NCBI GenBank assembly: GCA_913055745.1
Contig: CAJXJZ010000004.1
Coordinates: 1-64,000 of the forward strand
Source: an uncultured bacterium
Lineage (GTDB): Bacteria > Hydrothermota > Hydrothermia > UBA1063 > CAJXJZ01
DNA length: 64,000 nucleotides
Direction: 5' to 3'
The notes below the pieces were generated by a model. It saw only the letters and a list, made by a program, of their open reading frames with translations, was not told where the DNA came from and made no database searches. Of this stretch, positions 62,619 through 64,000 are shown piece by piece. The position numbers were made by a program, and so were the translations under genes. Each line of letters starts with the position of its first letter. Within the stretch, counting starts at the first letter, position 1.

Positions 62619-63917
62619 CTATAGATATTTTTCAAGGTATTTAAAGTTTGGTGTAAGTTCACCGTTCAATGCAATGACAGCGTTTTTTATCTCTAAGGGA
62701 AGGTTCAACCGCCCAAAACTTGTACTGTAATTTGCCCTGACTATATATGGTACAAAGGGCTTAAGTCTATGACTGAAAAATACAGAGGCATCATATGGAA
62801 GTTCTGCAGGTAGATTATCTACTGCCATAACCACTATTCCCCTCCCTATAACGCCATCCTTTATACTATCTGTAAAAGGGTCATAAACGAAACACGGCTC
62901 ATCTGGCATAGTTGCCTTCACAGTAAACTCCACAGAACCTTCTATATCACATGTAATATCACCTATAACCTTTAATTTTGGATTATCGTATTTATCAAAG
63001 AGTTCTTTTACATGACTTTTTGTAACCAGTCTTGGGTATTTTTCTTCCCAATAAGTGGCGTTAAATAATATGCTTAAAAAAGGCAAATGCTTAGGCATGT
63101 TTGATATGTAATGCTCTGGATGCGTGTAATAATCCTCCCTTGAATACACCTCTCCAAAAACATTACGAACCCTTTCTTCAGGGCGAAAAACAACCATAAA
63201 TATCCTGTTGCTCTTTTTTTCCTTTATTGCCTCTTTGATACTCCTTGCATCAATCTCCTCATACGGGAACAACTTTATAATATCCTGAACGCCCTTTGAG
63301 ACATTCCCTCTTCCCATAATACCCACTATCATAGGAGAGATCTCCTCTGGCAATCCTTCCTCTGCAATTTGCTCCCCAATATCTTTTAGATGAATCTCAG
63401 CCTTATCCATTCGCCCATATTCAAAAGACCTTTTTATACGCACGAAAGGTGTTTTTATACCTTCTTTTAGCAACCTCTGCCCATAAGCCCACAAGGTATC
63501 AATTGCACCTGCAAGACCCGCATGATAACCAAAGAAAATCAGCCTCTTTCCTTCTTCATCTCTAATAAGTTCATAGTCTATCAGAGTATCTTTAAGTTCC
63601 AACATCTTCTTGAGCATTGGCATATTATATTTCTGCCCCTTTATTGTATGAGAAAAGAATACATATACCTTTTTCTCTTCAAAATAATTTATTGGGATTT
63701 CCTTAACGCCAAATATGTAATTTGCATCCTTTAGATTGTCTACTACGACAGCGCCATTTTTCACATATTCTTCTTCAGAGAAAATCCTCTGCTCTGATGG
63801 TTCTATTAGCGTGTGTATCCTGTGCCTTTTCCTTAGTTCATAAACATCATGTGGCACAATAGGAACCCTTCTTTCCCATCTGTTTTTTGTCTCTCTTCTA
63901 ATACCTAAAACTCTCAT
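62619..63917 (-). CDS. Lysine-2-oxoglutarate reductase (saccharopine-forming), AASS N-terminal-half homologue
   Basis: 432 residues from ATG 63917. The frame is open upstream, but the family start is VLGIRRETKNRWERRVPIVP, and a TATAAT lies 7 bases before this ATG. Regions matching the animal LKR half include VYVFFSHTIKGQKYNMPMLK, IFFGYHAGLAGAIDTLWAYG, VGIMGRGNVSKGVQDIIKLF, DITCDIEGSVEFTVKATMPD and VDNLPAELPYDASVFF. The enzyme reduces lysine plus 2-oxoglutarate to saccharopine. It is 18 bases from the saccharopine dehydrogenase gene, so both halves of AASS are encoded side by side. Confidence 0.88.
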   Translation of the reverse strand: MRVLGIRRETKNRWERRVPIVPHDVYELRKRHRIHTLIEPSEQRIFSEEEYVKNGAVVVDNLKDANYIFGVKEIPINYFEEKKVYVFFSHTIKGQKYNMPMLKKMLELKDTLIDYELIRDEEGKRLIFFGYHAGLAGAIDTLWAYGQRLLKEGIKTPFVRIKRSFEYGRMDKAEIHLKDIGEQIAEEGLPEEISPMIVGIMGRGNVSKGVQDIIKLFPYEEIDARSIKEAIKEKKSNRIFMVVFRPEERVRNVFGEVYSREDYYTHPEHYISNMPKHLPFLSILFNATYWEEKYPRLVTKSHVKELFDKYDNPKLKVIGDITCDIEGSVEFTVKATMPDEPCFVYDPFTDSIKDGVIGRGIVVMAVDNLPAELPYDASVFFSHRLKPFVPYIVRANYSTSFGRLNLPLEIKNAVIALNGELTPNFKYLEKYL

Positions 63918-63924
63918 TACTATA

Positions 63925-63953
63925 ATTATAACACAGTTTGTAAGTTTTAAAAA
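63925..63953 (-). promoter_or_regulatory. Promoter of the saccharopine operon, leaderless layout
   Basis: Minus strand TATAAT (63930-63925) with 7 bases to ATG 63917. The -35 is poor: TTTTTA (63953-63948) at 17-base spacing. No Shine-Dalgarno. It overlaps the divergent promoter of the next gene. Confidence 0.6.
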
Positions 63954-63966
63954 CAGGTAGTACAAT
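63938..63966 (+). promoter_or_regulatory. Divergent promoter of the gene starting at 63974, leaderless layout
   Basis: TTGTAA (63938-63943), 17 bases, TACAAT (63961-63966), then 7 bases to ATG 63974. No Shine-Dalgarno. The same 29 bases hold the minus-strand promoter elements. Confidence 0.55.
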
Positions 63967-63973
63967 ATATGAT

Positions 63974-64000
63974 ATGACAGGCGAACAAAAGATAGAAGAG
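63974..64000 (+). CDS. Start of an unidentified gene (cut by window end)
   Basis: Only nine codons are visible (MTGEQKIEE). They follow a promoter-like TACAAT by 7 bases and read open to the window edge. An earlier ATG at 63969 meets a stop after one codon and is not a start. Nothing can be said about function. Confidence 0.45.

Noticed and set aside
63918-63965. Sixteen extra N-terminal residues on the LKR protein from an upstream ATG at 63965
   Set aside because: They form a hydrophobic stretch absent from the family, and TATAAT sits inside the extension, 7 bases before ATG 63917.
1-64000. CRISPR arrays, tRNA/rRNA genes, insertion sequences, defence systems
   Set aside because: I saw no regular spaced repeats, cloverleaf-type sequences, transposases with terminal repeats, or defence genes anywhere; the window is almost fully occupied by the listed genes.

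Overview
The window looks like a piece of chromosome from an uncultured, AT-rich, Gram-negative bacterium, most likely a candidate phylum close to the FCB superphylum (WOR-3/Hydrothermae-like). This is inferred from gene content. Three secreted proteins carry C-terminal tails like type IX (Por) sorting domains. Also present are a PorV/PorQ-like barrel, FlgD-type immunoglobulin modules, a GldA/F/G-like ABC transporter, a TolQ/ExbB-ExbD-TonB set, and archaeal-type lipid genes. EF-P resembles the Thermus arginine type. I see no phage, insertion sequence, CRISPR array, tRNA or rRNA. Coding density is very high: genes overlap by ATGA or TTGA, or are a few bases apart, and no gap exceeds 215 bases.

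Layout. 1-323 (minus): a truncated GGDEF protein. 410-8397 (plus): yajC-def-fmt, then sucC, a YtxH-like protein, accD, an orphan MalK-type ATPase, a YihY protein, pyrF and a beta-rich unknown. 8454-10565 (plus): an orphan Flp pilin and a large secreted protein, closed by a clear terminator. 10617-11913 (plus): DUF1232 and DUF62 genes, converging on a lipoprotein gene (12505-11918). 18349-12555 (minus): Gld-like ABC operon with DUF4340, a Gfo/Idh/MocA dehydrogenase and a hexapeptide acyltransferase. 25579-18404 (minus): secreted protein, geranylgeranyl reductase, GGGP synthase, HD hydrolase, rho, M23 peptidase, rsmA. 35656-25635 (minus): envelope operon with Big/FlgD protein, PorQ-like barrel, TPR protein, ExbB, two ExbD, TonB, a FlgD-like exported protein, YhaM-type exonuclease and RluD. 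37971-35724 (minus): purA and a TGS-domain GTPase. 38101-50503 (plus): rplY, pth, a small unknown, pepP-type peptidase, efp, accB, CCA/poly(A) polymerase, RlmI-like methylase, fabD, Nudix, HhH-barrel protein, recO, a flippase-like protein and a large outer-membrane protein, converging on fabG. 51447-53693: secreted lamin-tail protein. 53726-56878: trmFO, xerC, second flippase-like protein. 63917-56875 (minus): split saccharopine-pathway enzymes, a multi-cofactor amino-acid dehydrogenase pair and a glycosyltransferase. A divergent gene begins at 63974.

How it works together. Many genes serve the envelope: lipid synthesis (accB, accD, fabD, fabG, and ether-lipid genes), surface-sugar modification, energised Ton/Tol machinery, and secreted proteins with sorting-type tails. 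The rest are translation, tRNA and rRNA housekeeping genes. The most notable systems are the GGGP synthase-geranylgeranyl reductase pair in a housekeeping operon, the split animal-type lysine-ketoglutarate reductase/saccharopine dehydrogenase next to a fused iron-sulfur/FAD dehydrogenase, and a recurring promoter layout. In that layout the -10 hexamer sits 7 to 9 bases from the start codon with no Shine-Dalgarno sequence, which predicts leaderless mRNAs for at least six transcription units.
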